Shown here piece by piece: positions 1-8,800 of a DNA stretch of 36,248 nucleotides (the stretch's first letter is position 1; every line of letters begins with the position of its first letter). The DNA comes from Pirellulaceae bacterium (GTDB taxonomy: Bacteria > Planctomycetota > Planctomycetia > Pirellulales > Pirellulaceae): the NCBI GenBank assembly GCA_025459265.1, contig JALOQX010000016.1, positions 1 through 36,248 of the forward strand, written 5' to 3'. The notes below the pieces were generated by a model that saw only the letters and a program-made list of their open reading frames with translations, was not told where the DNA came from and did not search any database. The translations under genes were made by a program, and so were the position numbers.

Positions 1-950
1 CCGATGTGCGCGGTCAGGAGTCGGCCAAGCGGGCCCTGGTCATCGCCGCCGCGGGGGCCCACAACCTCCTGATGATCGGCCCGCCCGGCTCCGGCAAAAC
101 AATGCTGGCCAAGCGATTGCCGTCCATTCTGCCGCCATTGACGCCGACCGAGTCGATCGAAGCGACGCGCGTCTACAGCGCCATGGGGCGGCTGCCACCC
201 GGCCAGCCACTGCTGGCCCGCCGCCCGTTCCGGTCCCCACACCACACGATCAGCGACGCCGGGCTGGTGGGCGGAGGCAGCATTCCCGTCCCCGGCGAGA
301 TCAGCCTGTCGCACCATGGCGTCCTCTTCCTGGACGAACTCCCGGAATTCAACCGCCGCACGCTGGAGGTACTGCGTCAACCGCTCGAAGACGGCGTCGT
401 GACGATTTCTCGTGCGCTGGCATCCACGACATTCCCTGCCGAGTTCATGTTGGTGGCCGCGCTCAATCCCTGCCCCTGTGGGTTTCGCAGCGATCCGCGG
501 CGCAACTGCCAGTGCAATACCACGCAGATCGAGAAGTACATGAGCAAGATCAGCGGTCCGCTGCTGGATCGCATCGATATCCACATTGAAGTTCCCGCGG
601 TGCCGTTTAAGGAACTGGCCAGTCAGCAGGCCGGGACCAACAGCCAACACATGCGCGAACAGGTCATGCGGGCTCGGCAGCGTCAACAGCAGCGGTTTGC
701 CGGATCCGCCGCGCGGTCCAACGCCCATATGGCCCCGCGCCAGATCCGCCAATTCTGTCGCCTGAGCGAGGAGTGCCTGACCATGCTCAAGGCCAGCGTT
801 CACGAACTGGGACTCTCCGCCAGGGCCCACGACAAAATCCTCCGCGTTGCCCGAACGATTGCCGATCTCGACGCCGCCGATCACATCGCCTGCGAGCACC
901 TGTCGGAGGCGATCAACTTCCGGCTGCTCGACCGATCCCTGTGGACCTAG
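1..950 (+). CDS. comM: ComM/YifB-type Mg-chelatase-like AAA ATPase, C-terminal part (5' end outside the window)
   Basis: The reading frame is already open at the left edge (first whole codon at base 3, reading DVRGQE), so the start and the N-terminal Lon-like domain lie upstream. About 315 residues remain, against roughly 500 for the full family. Visible are the Walker A motif [11 protein letters not shown], the Walker B motif [11 protein letters not shown], the cysteine cluster [17 protein letters not shown], and the C-terminal Mg-chelatase region ending [11 protein letters not shown]. Family members are cytoplasmic hexameric AAA helicases; ComM acts in branch migration during natural transformation in some proteobacteria. 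Its role here is inferred from the family only. The next gene is 268 bases downstream on the same strand and probably has its own promoter. Confidence 0.9.
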   Translation, partial: DVRGQESAKRALVIAAAGAHNLLMIGPPGSGKTMLAKRLPSILPPLTPTESIEATRVYSAMGRLPPGQPLLARRPFRSPHHTISDAGLVGGGSIPVPGEISLSHHGVLFLDELPEFNRRTLEVLRQPLEDGVVTISRALASTTFPAEFMLVAALNPCPCGFRSDPRRNCQCNTTQIEKYMSKISGPLLDRIDIHIEVPAVPFKELASQQAGTNSQHMREQVMRARQRQQQRFAGSAARSNAHMAPRQIRQFCRLSEECLTMLKASVHELGLSARAHDKILRVARTIADLDAADHIACEHLSEAINFRLLDRSLWT

Positions 951-1111
951 CCCCCCTTCAGAGGCAACCGATCGACAGCAGCGTGGGGAACGACGCAACT
1001 GGCCCCAGAAAAACATTTTACGTAGGATACAGGCGTTCTCTCGCGGCACGAAGTGAATGACGGCCCTGACTCGGTTTGCACCAAAACCGGCGAACGAGTT
1101 GATTCGGAGCT

Positions 1112-1140
1112 TTGACGCGCTTGACAGTTGCCGATAATTA
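1112..1140 (+). promoter_or_regulatory. Candidate sigma70-type promoter for the secreted protein at 1219
   Basis: TTGACG at 1112-1117 is followed after 17 bases by TAATTA at 1135-1140; GATAAT at 1133-1138 is an alternative -10 at 15 bases. A second TTGACA at 1121-1126 overlaps the spacer. The site lies about 80 bases before the start at 1219, in an otherwise featureless 268-bp gap. This is a match by eye. Confidence 0.4.
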
Positions 1141-1218
1141 CGAGAGGCAGCACCCTGCACAGTGTCCACCAGGCCGGTCGCAGGCGTCGGCTGTTGCACT
1201 TGAAAGGAGAGGAGATCG

Positions 1219-1977
1219 ATGAACGCGCACACTTCGCCTTGTCATGTGAGACCTGCGCCCCCGCGGCGGATCGGCGCGAGCGTGCTCGTGTGGGCGACAC
1301 TGGTACTGGGCGGCTGGGGGCTGCCGTCCGCTTTCGCACAACTGGCGGACGATCCGTCGCTGACACTGAGCGAACGTCGCGAGTTGACGCTCCAGTGGCT
1401 CGACCGCTATCTCACCGAGTCCGATTTGTTGCGTCCTACGGACATGGCCAAGATTCGCGAGGCGGTGCTGCAGATGGCTCCCAGCCAATTGGAGCAGTGG
1501 CTGGCGGAAACGAAGGACCTGCGGGCGTACGTCGAAAGCGAGAAGTGGCAGGCGACGCGCAGGTGGCTGCGCGAATTCCTTCGCGTCCAGGCGATGTATT
1601 CGGACGCGGAGATCCAGCAACTGCGTGATCAGATTGTGCGGGCGGACGCGGCGCAGATGCTGGCGATTCTCAAGCGGATCCAGTCCAAACACGACTCGCT
1701 CATGTGGATGCACGATGCGGCGGAGAAGAGCCGGCAGATCGCGGTGATGAGCCGCGACGAGAATCACGCCCTTCAGCAGGCCCAGGCCGCTGCCATGCGG
1801 GAGTCGCGCCGCACCGACACGCAGCTCTTCGGTTCCAGTTCGGCCGGAGCGGACAATGCCGCGCGGAACCGACAGGGGTTCCAGCCCTTCGGGGCGCTGG
1901 TCAACTCGCGTGAACTGGCGGTGATGTCGACGTGGCGTGAGGCCTGGGGTCCGGCCTGGTTCATTGGCGGCTTCTGA
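1219..1977 (+). CDS. Secreted helical protein of unknown function
   Basis: I do not recognise this 252-residue protein. It has a basic N-terminus, then a hydrophobic stretch (about residues 20-40, ending SAFAQ) that looks like a cleavable signal peptide, so export is likely. The mature part is rich in charged residues, Gln, Trp and Ala, and looks alpha-helical from about residue 45 to 200 (LTLSERRELTLQWLDRYL and later). The C-terminal 50 residues are Ser/Ala/Gly-rich and end AWFIGGF. No catalytic motif, cysteine pair or repeat is visible. The ATG at 1219 follows a strong ribosome binding site, AAAGGAGAGGAG. The gene stands alone between the ComM-type gene and the STAS gene. An export or envelope role is the most that can be inferred. 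Confidence 0.75.
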   Translation: MNAHTSPCHVRPAPPRRIGASVLVWATLVLGGWGLPSAFAQLADDPSLTLSERRELTLQWLDRYLTESDLLRPTDMAKIREAVLQMAPSQLEQWLAETKDLRAYVESEKWQATRRWLREFLRVQAMYSDAEIQQLRDQIVRADAAQMLAILKRIQSKHDSLMWMHDAAEKSRQIAVMSRDENHALQQAQAAAMRESRRTDTQLFGSSSAGADNAARNRQGFQPFGALVNSRELAVMSTWREAWGPAWFIGGF

Positions 1978-2058
1978 GCCCCGGTCGGCTTATCCTGACG
2001 GTCCTGCGTGTGCTGCGGTACCCGCCGCGGGCAGTCGCTCGTCCCGCCCGGGGGGTCG

Positions 2059-2087
2059 TTGCATGCCCTTTCTCGGCATGGTACCTT
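2059..2087 (+). promoter_or_regulatory. Candidate sigma70-type promoter for the STAS/histidine kinase pair
   Basis: TTGCAT at 2059-2064 and TACCTT at 2082-2087 are separated by 17 bases. Transcription would start near 2094, about 70 bases before the chosen STAS start. This argues against longer versions of the gene that begin near 2010. Match by eye only. Confidence 0.45.
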
Positions 2088-2162
2088 AGGGGGGCGTATT
2101 GCCGCGGGCGGTGGTCCACTGCCGGCGGTTTTCCCCGCAGACATCTCATGGGGATCCACACC

Positions 2163-2531
2163 ATGTCGTTGCTGAGATCGCAGGAAATCGAGGGTACGCT
2201 GGTCGTCTATTTCAACGAGGCCAAGATCCTGGACGAGGCCACGATCCAGCGGATCGGCACGGCGCTGGTCGAGGCGGCCGATGCAGCGGGCTCGGAAAAG
2301 CGCATGGTGCTCAACTTCCGTGGCGTGAACTTCATGTCGTCCGCGATGATCGGCAAATTGGTGCTGCTCAACAAGAAGTGCAAGAAAGACGGCATCAATC
2401 TCAAGCTGTGCGAGATCTCCGGGAACGTCCAGGAGGTGTTCAAGATCATGAAGTTGAACAAGGTCTTCGACATCTACAAGACAGAAGAGAAGGCCCTCAA
2501 AGCGTTCGACAAGAAAGGCTGGTTCGGTTAG
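2163..2531 (+). CDS. STAS-domain protein (anti-sigma factor antagonist type)
   Basis: This 122-residue protein is a single STAS domain of the SpoIIAA/RsbV kind. The motif NFRGVNFMSSAMIGKLVLL corresponds to the segment that carries the phosphorylatable serine in antagonists, and the C-terminus has the expected FKIMKLNKVFDIY pattern. Such proteins control partner-switching kinases and sigma factors in the cytoplasm. I chose ATG 2163 because GGGGA lies 8 bases before it; ATG 2148 is in frame but has no visible ribosome binding site. A histidine kinase starts 21 bases downstream, so the pair is probably co-transcribed. No RsbW-type anti-sigma kinase or sigma factor is in the window, so its partner is unknown. 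Confidence 0.88.
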   Translation: MSLLRSQEIEGTLVVYFNEAKILDEATIQRIGTALVEAADAAGSEKRMVLNFRGVNFMSSAMIGKLVLLNKKCKKDGINLKLCEISGNVQEVFKIMKLNKVFDIYKTEEKALKAFDKKGWFG

Positions 2532-2552
2532 TCGTTCGCGAGGATTCGCCGC

Positions 2553-3983
2553 ATGTCTGGTGACAACCGGGCGTCCGCACTCCAGGATGACACGTGGCTG
2601 GAGGCGGTGAGTGCGTCGTTGCCGGGTATCATGTGGACGACCGACAGGGACTTGCGGGTCGTCACGTGTCAGGGCAGTACCCAGCATGCGTTCCCTGGCC
2701 GCGCGGGTCTTCTGGTGCGTGGTCAGTTGTTGCAGGAGCTCTTCGCGACGGCGGATCCCGAGTATCCGCCGCTGGTGGCACATCGCCGCGCCCTGGAGGG
2801 TGAAGTCTGTCCACTCGTGTTCACGGAGACGGACTGGACGTTTTGTGGTCGCGTTGGTCCGATCCGGTGGAACGACGAAATCGTCGGCTGTGTGGCGCTG
2901 GCAGGTGAGCTGTTTCCGTGTGTGCGTCACGAGTCACTGGCTCACACCATTCGCGACCTGGTTTTATTCCTGAGTCCGGGCGGTGAGATTCGGGAGATCA
3001 GCCGCACCGGAGGCGGTCTGCAGCCGGAGCACGTCCTGGGGCGATCGATTTACGACTTCGTGCCCGCGGTGAATCATGAGCCGTTGCGTGCGGCCTTGGA
3101 CGACGTGTGTGCGACGGGCCGTCTCGCGCAGCTGGAAGTGGGTTTCGCCCGTCGCTCGGGACAGACCGTGTGGCAGTCCCTGCGGCTGGGGCCGGTGTCT
3201 CTGCACGGCCGCATGATTGGAATCGTGCTGGTCGCGACGGACATCACGCCGCAGAAGGAGGCGTTGGCCAAGCTGCAGCACGAAGAAACGCTGTTGCGTG
3301 ACCTGCTGGAGCTGCAGGATCGCGAGCGGCGGATGGTGGCCTACGAGATCCACGACGGCTTCCTGCAGGATGTGGTGGGGGCGCGGATGATCCTGCAGTC
3401 GGTGCGTCCGCTGCTGGGCGGAGCCGACGTCGGGGCGCTGCGACGCTTTGACAGCGCCGTGTCGCTGCTGGCCCGCGCCGTGAACGAAGGGCGCCGGCTG
3501 ATCAGCGAACTGCGTCCGATGATCATCGACGAGATGGGCATCGTGGAAGCGATCGAGTTCCTGGTGGGCGAGGAGGAAGCACAAGGGGGCATGCAGATCA
3601 CGCTGCTGGACCGCACGCAACAGCAGCTGCTGCCGCCGTTGCTCCGGTCGACGCTCTTTCGCATCGTCCAGGAGGCGCTGCGCAACGCGCGCCGCCACGG
3701 CCAGGCGGAGCACGTGACGATCCGACTGACGCAGATCGGCGGTCACTACTTCGTGCTGGAAATCCAGGACGACGGGTCGGGGTTTGATCCAGATGCCGTG
3801 CCTGCCGACCGGTACGGACTGGCGGGCATTCGCGAGCGGGCGGCGCTCTTTGGCGGCCAGGCCACGATCGAGTCCGCGCCGGGGCGGGGCACGCGCATTA
3901 CGGTGAAGCTGGCGCTGGACGAGCTGCAGGAGAGCGCTGCCGACAGCTCGTCAGCGTGTGCCGAGATTCAGCCGCCGAGCTGA
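2553..3983 (+). CDS. PAS-domain sensor histidine kinase, NarL/DegS-like (HisKA_3)
   Basis: This 476-residue protein has two PAS-like regions (about residues 15-120 and 130-240), a HisKA_3 dimerisation domain with the phosphoacceptor motif YEIHDGFLQDVVGARM (His267), and a C-terminal HATPase_c domain (about 355-455) with EALRNARRHG, DDGSGFDPD and GLAGIRERA. No membrane segment is visible, so it should be a cytoplasmic sensor. Kinases of this class normally phosphorylate LuxR-type response regulators, but none is nearby. Its genetic partner is the STAS gene 21 bases upstream. The ATG at 2553 follows GAGGA at a suitable distance. The 3' end overlaps the convergent moaA by 16 bases (3968-3983), leaving no room for an intergenic terminator. 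Confidence 0.9.
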   Translation: MSGDNRASALQDDTWLEAVSASLPGIMWTTDRDLRVVTCQGSTQHAFPGRAGLLVRGQLLQELFATADPEYPPLVAHRRALEGEVCPLVFTETDWTFCGRVGPIRWNDEIVGCVALAGELFPCVRHESLAHTIRDLVLFLSPGGEIREISRTGGGLQPEHVLGRSIYDFVPAVNHEPLRAALDDVCATGRLAQLEVGFARRSGQTVWQSLRLGPVSLHGRMIGIVLVATDITPQKEALAKLQHEETLLRDLLELQDRERRMVAYEIHDGFLQDVVGARMILQSVRPLLGGADVGALRRFDSAVSLLARAVNEGRRLISELRPMIIDEMGIVEAIEFLVGEEEAQGGMQITLLDRTQQQLLPPLLRSTLFRIVQEALRNARRHGQAEHVTIRLTQIGGHYFVLEIQDDGSGFDPDAVPADRYGLAGIRERAALFGGQATIESAPGRGTRITVKLALDELQESAADSSSACAEIQPPS

Positions 3984-4969
3984 TACATGGCGTGGGGCGG
4001 GCGCACGAACTCGAAGTCATCGGTGCCTCGTCCGGCCTTCTTGGCCATCAGGCAGGCGCGCGTCAGGTCTGTTATCGCCGCGTCGCTGGCCCCGCCGCGC
4101 AGCAGCGCGCGGACGTCCCAGTTCTCCGTCGAGAACAGGCAGCTGCGCAGCTGTCCCTCGGCGGACAGCCGCAGCCGGTTGCAGTCGCCACAGAACGGCT
4201 CCGTGACGGGGTTGATGAAGCCGACCCGCCCGGTGCCGTCGGCATACGCAAAATCCACCGCCGGCTGGCTGGGATCATCTCGGGGCAGGGGGGCCAGTGG
4301 CCCGAAATGGGCTTCGAGCAACCCGCGCACCGCGGCGCCGGACAGCACGCCGTCAGGCTGCCAGCGGCCCTCGGCATCAAGCGGCATGAACTCGATGAAT
4401 CGCAATTCCAGGTCGCGCGACCGCGCGAATTCGGCCAGCGGGATGACTTCCTCTTCGGTGGTGCCGATCAGCGACACGGCATTGAGCCGGATCTTGTCGA
4501 AGCCGACCTGTCGCGCGGCGTCAATGCCGGCCATGACCCGGTCCAAGCCGGTGCGGCGGGCGATCCGCTGAAACGTCTCTGCGCGGATGGCGTCGAGGCT
4601 GATGTTCAAGCGCTGGAGTCCAGCCCGACGCAGCGGCGCGGCGTAGTGGTCCAGCAGCATGCCGTTGGTGGTCATGGCCAGGTCGTCCACGCCGGGGACG
4701 CGTGCGAGCCGGCGCACCAAGGTCGCCACGTCGCGCCGCACGAGCGGTTCTCCGCCGGTGATGCGGATGCGGTGGATCCCCCACGGGACGACGGCCCGCA
4801 CGAACCGCTCGATCTCCTCAAACCGCAGGATCTCCTGGCGAGGTTTGAACTGCACGACATCCGCCGGCATGCAGTAGCTGCAGCGAATATTGCAGCGGTC
4901 GGTGACACTCACGCGCAAATTACGGTGCACGCGCCCGAAACGATCGGTCAGCGGAACCGGCTCACTCAT
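3968..4969 (-). CDS. moaA: GTP 3',8-cyclase MoaA (radical SAM, molybdenum cofactor)
   Basis: MoaA converts GTP to 3',8-cyclo-7,8-dihydro-GTP, the first step of molybdopterin synthesis. The 333-residue protein has the radical-SAM motif CNIRCSYC (Cys26, Cys30, Cys33), ITGGEPLVRRD, and the second 4Fe-4S motif FCGDCNRLRLS followed by a third cysteine 13 residues after the second. It ends with Gly-Gly, as functional MoaA proteins do. The frame is open well upstream, but ATG 4969 starts the family-typical N-terminus and overlaps the moaE stop as ATGA. It is the last gene of the moaD-moaE-moaA run. MoaC, which acts next, is not in the window. Confidence 0.97.
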   Translation of the reverse strand: MSEPVPLTDRFGRVHRNLRVSVTDRCNIRCSYCMPADVVQFKPRQEILRFEEIERFVRAVVPWGIHRIRITGGEPLVRRDVATLVRRLARVPGVDDLAMTTNGMLLDHYAAPLRRAGLQRLNISLDAIRAETFQRIARRTGLDRVMAGIDAARQVGFDKIRLNAVSLIGTTEEEVIPLAEFARSRDLELRFIEFMPLDAEGRWQPDGVLSGAAVRGLLEAHFGPLAPLPRDDPSQPAVDFAYADGTGRVGFINPVTEPFCGDCNRLRLSAEGQLRSCLFSTENWDVRALLRGGASDAAITDLTRACLMAKKAGRGTDDFEFVRPPHAMYQLGG

Positions 4970-5445
4970 GAGTCGATCCTCCGCGCCGGATGGGAATCGC
5001 CTGCCTGGCCGTGATCGGAAGGCATGCCTGGGTGGACCCACTGCCGGGTGCCGTCGGCCCAGGTTTCCCGTTTCCAGATCGGCACCTGCTGTTTGATCGT
5101 GTCGATCAGCCATTGCGCGGCGGCGAACGCGTCCTGGCGGTGGACGGCGCTCACCGCAATCGCCACACTGACCTCCCCAAGGTCGACGCGTCCGATCCGG
5201 TGGACGATGCAGGTATCGACCAGCGTCCAACGCCGTCGCGCTTCGGCCTCCAGTTCGCGCAGCAGCGGCTCCGCCATTTCGCCGTAGCAGTCGTAGTCCA
5301 GCGCGACGGTACGGCGACCGTCGGTCCACTCGCGCGTGGTGCCGGCGAAAAGCACGACGGCGCCGGCGGCACGCGACTGTGCCTGCCCGACGACCTCGGC
5401 CACATCGATCGGCAGCTGGCTGATGCGCACCGCCACGCGTTTCAC
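4966..5445 (-). CDS. moaE: Molybdopterin synthase catalytic subunit MoaE
   Basis: MoaE pairs with MoaD and transfers its thiocarboxylate sulfur to precursor Z to make molybdopterin. The 159-residue sequence has the family motifs AGAVVLFAGTTRE, LDYDCYGEMAE, CIVHRIGRVDLGE, AVSAVHRQDAFAA and the lysine-containing active-site segment IKQQVPIWKRE. A tail of about 20 residues after the core (GMPSDHGQAGDSHPARRIDS) runs on to overlap moaA and is probably not conserved. The start overlaps the moaD stop by four bases, and the end overlaps the moaA start by four bases, so translational coupling along the operon is likely. Confidence 0.95.
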   Translation of the reverse strand: MKRVAVRISQLPIDVAEVVGQAQSRAAGAVVLFAGTTREWTDGRRTVALDYDCYGEMAEPLLRELEAEARRRWTLVDTCIVHRIGRVDLGEVSVAIAVSAVHRQDAFAAAQWLIDTIKQQVPIWKRETWADGTRQWVHPGMPSDHGQAGDSHPARRIDS

Positions 5446-5684
5446 CCTCCGCTTACGGGCGGAAACCCCGCCACTTCCGACTCCGGTCCCAGCGGACAGT
5501 CATCCGTCGCATACTGTCGGTCGACGGCAAACACCAGGTGGGGTGCGATTTCCCGCAGGGTTGGCAGTTGGTCCACCAACGCCGCGCGCAGCGCCCTCAC
5601 CGTGCAGCCCGGGTCGACGCTCAGTTCGACGACCGCCTGCCCGGCACGCTCCTGTGCGGCAGCATACAGTCTGACTCGGACCAT
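5442..5684 (-). CDS. moaD: Molybdopterin synthase sulfur-carrier subunit MoaD
   Basis: MoaD is a small ubiquitin-like protein whose C-terminal glycine carries the thiocarboxylate used by MoaE. The 80-residue product has the typical opening MVRVRLYAAAQERAG and ends FPPVSGG, with the required Gly-Gly terminus. I chose ATG 5684, which shares one base with the upstream stop (TGATG). A GTG at 5687 is in frame and would add one residue. It lies directly between the FAD/iron-sulfur gene and moaE, with no intergenic space on either side. Confidence 0.93.
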   Translation of the reverse strand: MVRVRLYAAAQERAGQAVVELSVDPGCTVRALRAALVDQLPTLREIAPHLVFAVDRQYATDDCPLGPESEVAGFPPVSGG

Positions 5685-8665
5685 CACGTGACAATCAGCT
5701 CCTCGCTGCGCCGGGTGAGTAACGACGCCAGTTCCGGCAGCAGGCCATACGACATGGCCAGCAGTTTCAGGGGGTGCGTGGTCGGTTTCGATGTGCCTTG
5801 TTCCATCTGCATCTTACACGCGCTGCACTCGGTTGTCCCCATCTGGATGGTCGGGGAGCGGAGCGCGGAGATCAGACTCCAGCCGGCACGCAGGCTGCTG
5901 CGGTAGTTCTCGCGGCGCAGGCCGAACGTCCCGGCCATTCCCGAACACGTCTGGTGGATGAGCACGACGGTCAGGCCAGGGATCAGTCGCAGCAGGGAGT
6001 AGCCGGGCGTGCCGACGCCGAGCGCACGGAGGTGGCAGGGGAGGTGGTAGCCGAGTGTTGCGTTGACCGGTTTGAGGTCGAGTTCGAGTTGACCCTCCTG
6101 GTGCAGGCGCCACAGGTACGTGCAGGCCTCGCTCGTGTTGGCGGCGACGAGGCGGGCATCATCGTCATCCAGCAGGTTGACGTACTCGTGCGTCAGGCAC
6201 AGCGCCGCCGACGGCTCGCCTGTCACGATGTGATAGCCTTGCCGGACGGCCTCGGCCAGCAGCTGCACATTGTGGGCGGCGAACTTCCGCGCGATGTCGA
6301 CGGCCCCCAGGGAGATGGCCGCCATGCCGGACGGCAACTGGTTGGGTGGCACGTACACCGCCACCCCGTTGTGCTCGAAGACGGCCACCAGTGAGTCCGC
6401 CAGCTGGACATCGTGCCAGTTCGCGTAGAGATCGACGAAGTACAGGACTTTGCGGCCGGTCCGCCGGGTCGGGCGGGTCAACCGGCGCCGGTGCGCTCGG
6501 CGCAGGAAATGGGTGGCGGCGAACCGCGGGAGCTTGCGGCCCTGGGCGACGCCGACCAGGCGTTCCATCAGCCAGCGCATCTGGCGGTTACCGATCGCCC
6601 AGTTCGCCAGGGGATGCAGTCGCGACCCCCAGCTGCTCAGCAGGTGCAGATGGCTGATGAACCAGTCTGTGGGGCGCAGGCCGTTGGTCGAGACGTACTG
6701 GGCCTTGCATTCCACCATCAGTTTCGGGATGTCGACGCCGGCCGGGCATTCCAGGCGGCACTGATGGCAGTTGACGCACAGGTCGGCGAGTTCCTTCAGA
6801 TCGTCGCTCTTGAGCACGGCGGGGTCGAGGCGGCCGGTGAGGAGGGCGCGCATGAGGTTGGCCTTGGCGCGCGGCGTCGCTTCTTCGCGCGGCCCGTAGC
6901 GGAAGATCGGACACATCCGTTCGTCCGGCAGCTGGGTGCGGCAATGTCCGCAGCCGTTGCAGCGCCGAGCGGCGTGATCGATGGCCTCGGTCCGCCAAGA
7001 CAGCTGAAGCGGGAACGGCGGCGCGGGCGGCGCAGCTGGCGGTTCGGCGGCCGACCCGTCTTCCAGTGCCACGGACGGCGTCACGACCACCGGCCGCAGG
7101 TTGGCGGCGACCGGCTGCGGGGCGTCCGCCACTTTCTTGCCGGGATTGAGGATATTCTGCGGATCGAAGATCCGCTTGATCTGCCGAAACACGTCGTAGA
7201 GCGGACCGCACTGCTGCTGGACGAACCAGGATCGGCTTAACCCCTCTCCGTGCGCGGCGCTGACGGTCCCGCCGACGTCGAGCACCTGCTGGTAGAGGTC
7301 GGTCGCCACATCCTGGAGTTTGCGGAGGGTGGCGGGATGTGCCAGGTCGAGGAACGGTCGGACATGCAGTTGGCCCTGGGCCGCGTGGGCGAAGAGGGAG
7401 GCGATCACCTGGTGTGCTTTGAGCACGTTCTGCATCTGCACCAGGAAGTCCGGGAGTGCGGCCGGCGGGACGGCGATGTCCTCGACGAAGGGGAGCGGCC
7501 GCGTCGTGCCGCGCAGGCTGTACATGGCGGGCAGCACGCGTTCGACCAGCAGCCAGAACAGCCGGACCTCGTCCGGTTCCAGTGTCAAGCGGCTGTCGAA
7601 CGCCAGTCGCCGCCGGCGCTGGATCCGCCCGACCACGTCCTGCATCCGCTGCCGGACTTCGTCCTGGGTGGCACCCTGCAATTCCACCAGCAGCATGGCT
7701 TCGGCGTCGCGCGGCAGATAGAGATCGTACCGCAGGTCCGTCTCGCGCGCGATGCTCAGCAGCCGGCGGTCCATCAGATCGCAGGCCGCGGCGTCCATAC
7801 CAGCGATTTCCAGCGCCGCGCGCGCGGCCGACTCCAGCCGATCGAAGAACAGCAGCACGACGCCGACGCACGGCGGCAGCGGTGCGGTGCGCAGCGTGGC
7901 TTCGGTGATGAGGGCCAGGGTGCCCTCCGAACCCACGACCAGGCGGGCGAGATCCAGCGAGTTGTCCTCCAGGACACCCTGCAGCTGGTATCCCACGCGG
8001 TTCACTTTGGTCCGGGGAGTGTACTGGTCGACCACGGCTCGGGCCGGCTCGAGCACACTGGCCAGGTCGCGGACCAGGGTCTGGCGACGGGCCTCGCCGG
8101 GCGCGTCCGCCGCCGGTTCCTCCAGAGGATGACGCGCCGCCTCGACGACCGTCCCGTCGGCCAGCACCAGTTGCAGGCGTTCGACAGTATCCCGCGGCGC
8201 ACCGTAGCTCAGCCAGTGGCTGCCGCATCCGTTGAGCGCCAGGACACTGCCGATGGTGGAGACGCGCGCGGTGGGCGGGTCCGGCCCGTAGCAGCGGCCG
8301 CGTTCGGCCAGGACGCGGTTGAGCAAGGCGCACACCACACCCGGCTGCACGCGCACCGTGTGCTGGCCGACGGACAACACGCGGCGCATCGAGTGCGAGA
8401 AATCGACGACCAATCCCGGCCCGATCGATTCGCCCGCCAGTCCGGTGCCGGCCCCCCGCGCGTGCAGAGGAATCTCGTTTTCCGCGGCGTACCGCACGCA
8501 CGCCACCACGTCACTCACACCGCGGGGCCGCACCACGCCCAACGGCCGCAGCTGGTAAATGCTGGCGTCCGACGCGTACATCTGCACAAAGGTCTCGTCG
8601 CACAGCACGTCGCCGTCGAGCAGTCCGCGGAGGTCGGCCTGGATGCGTTCGCGCTCTTGGTCCAT
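5684..8665 (-). CDS. Fused FAD-linked oxidase / iron-sulfur dehydrogenase (GlcD-GlpC-like)
   Basis: This 993-residue protein joins three modules found as separate subunits in glycolate or D-lactate dehydrogenases. First comes a PCMH-type FAD domain (RGAGTGLAGESIG, about residues 40-230) and an FAD-oxidase C-terminal domain (about 240-520). A double 4Fe-4S ferredoxin domain follows, with Cys569, 572, 575 and 585 and Cys630, 633, 636 and 640. Last is a cysteine-rich CCG-like region (HLPCHLRALG, QTCSGMAGTFG, TTECSACKMQ). It probably oxidises a 2-hydroxyacid and passes electrons to a membrane or soluble acceptor; the substrate cannot be read from sequence. ATG 8665 matches the family start; a TTG at 8731 would add 22 residues. 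No strong ribosome binding site is seen at either. It sits directly upstream of moaD. Confidence 0.9.
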   Translation of the reverse strand: MDQERERIQADLRGLLDGDVLCDETFVQMYASDASIYQLRPLGVVRPRGVSDVVACVRYAAENEIPLHARGAGTGLAGESIGPGLVVDFSHSMRRVLSVGQHTVRVQPGVVCALLNRVLAERGRCYGPDPPTARVSTIGSVLALNGCGSHWLSYGAPRDTVERLQLVLADGTVVEAARHPLEEPAADAPGEARRQTLVRDLASVLEPARAVVDQYTPRTKVNRVGYQLQGVLEDNSLDLARLVVGSEGTLALITEATLRTAPLPPCVGVVLLFFDRLESAARAALEIAGMDAAACDLMDRRLLSIARETDLRYDLYLPRDAEAMLLVELQGATQDEVRQRMQDVVGRIQRRRRLAFDSRLTLEPDEVRLFWLLVERVLPAMYSLRGTTRPLPFVEDIAVPPAALPDFLVQMQNVLKAHQVIASLFAHAAQGQLHVRPFLDLAHPATLRKLQDVATDLYQQVLDVGGTVSAAHGEGLSRSWFVQQQCGPLYDVFRQIKRIFDPQNILNPGKKVADAPQPVAANLRPVVVTPSVALEDGSAAEPPAAPPAPPFPLQLSWRTEAIDHAARRCNGCGHCRTQLPDERMCPIFRYGPREEATPRAKANLMRALLTGRLDPAVLKSDDLKELADLCVNCHQCRLECPAGVDIPKLMVECKAQYVSTNGLRPTDWFISHLHLLSSWGSRLHPLANWAIGNRQMRWLMERLVGVAQGRKLPRFAATHFLRRAHRRRLTRPTRRTGRKVLYFVDLYANWHDVQLADSLVAVFEHNGVAVYVPPNQLPSGMAAISLGAVDIARKFAAHNVQLLAEAVRQGYHIVTGEPSAALCLTHEYVNLLDDDDARLVAANTSEACTYLWRLHQEGQLELDLKPVNATLGYHLPCHLRALGVGTPGYSLLRLIPGLTVVLIHQTCSGMAGTFGLRRENYRSSLRAGWSLISALRSPTIQMGTTECSACKMQMEQGTSKPTTHPLKLLAMSYGLLPELASLLTRRSEELIVT

Positions 8666-8800
8666 CGGCAGCCATTCGCCCGCGACAACACTGGAAAACC
8701 TTCGCCGCTCCGCAGCGGGGTCCTGGCACAATCCGCGCGTCCCCGCCTGGACCCATGATAGGACACGGCGGCGGTCTTCGAACAGGGGCGCCGGGCCGTT

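Noticed and set aside
3968..5329. Extended form of MoaA with about 120 extra N-terminal residues
   Set aside because: The extra part lies over moaE in another frame; ATG 4969 gives the standard MoaA start and an ATGA overlap.
7250..8758. 502-residue plus-strand frame opposite the FAD/iron-sulfur gene
   Set aside because: It is an antisense shadow rich in His, Gln and Arg with no motif; the minus-strand gene has clear FAD and Fe-S signatures.
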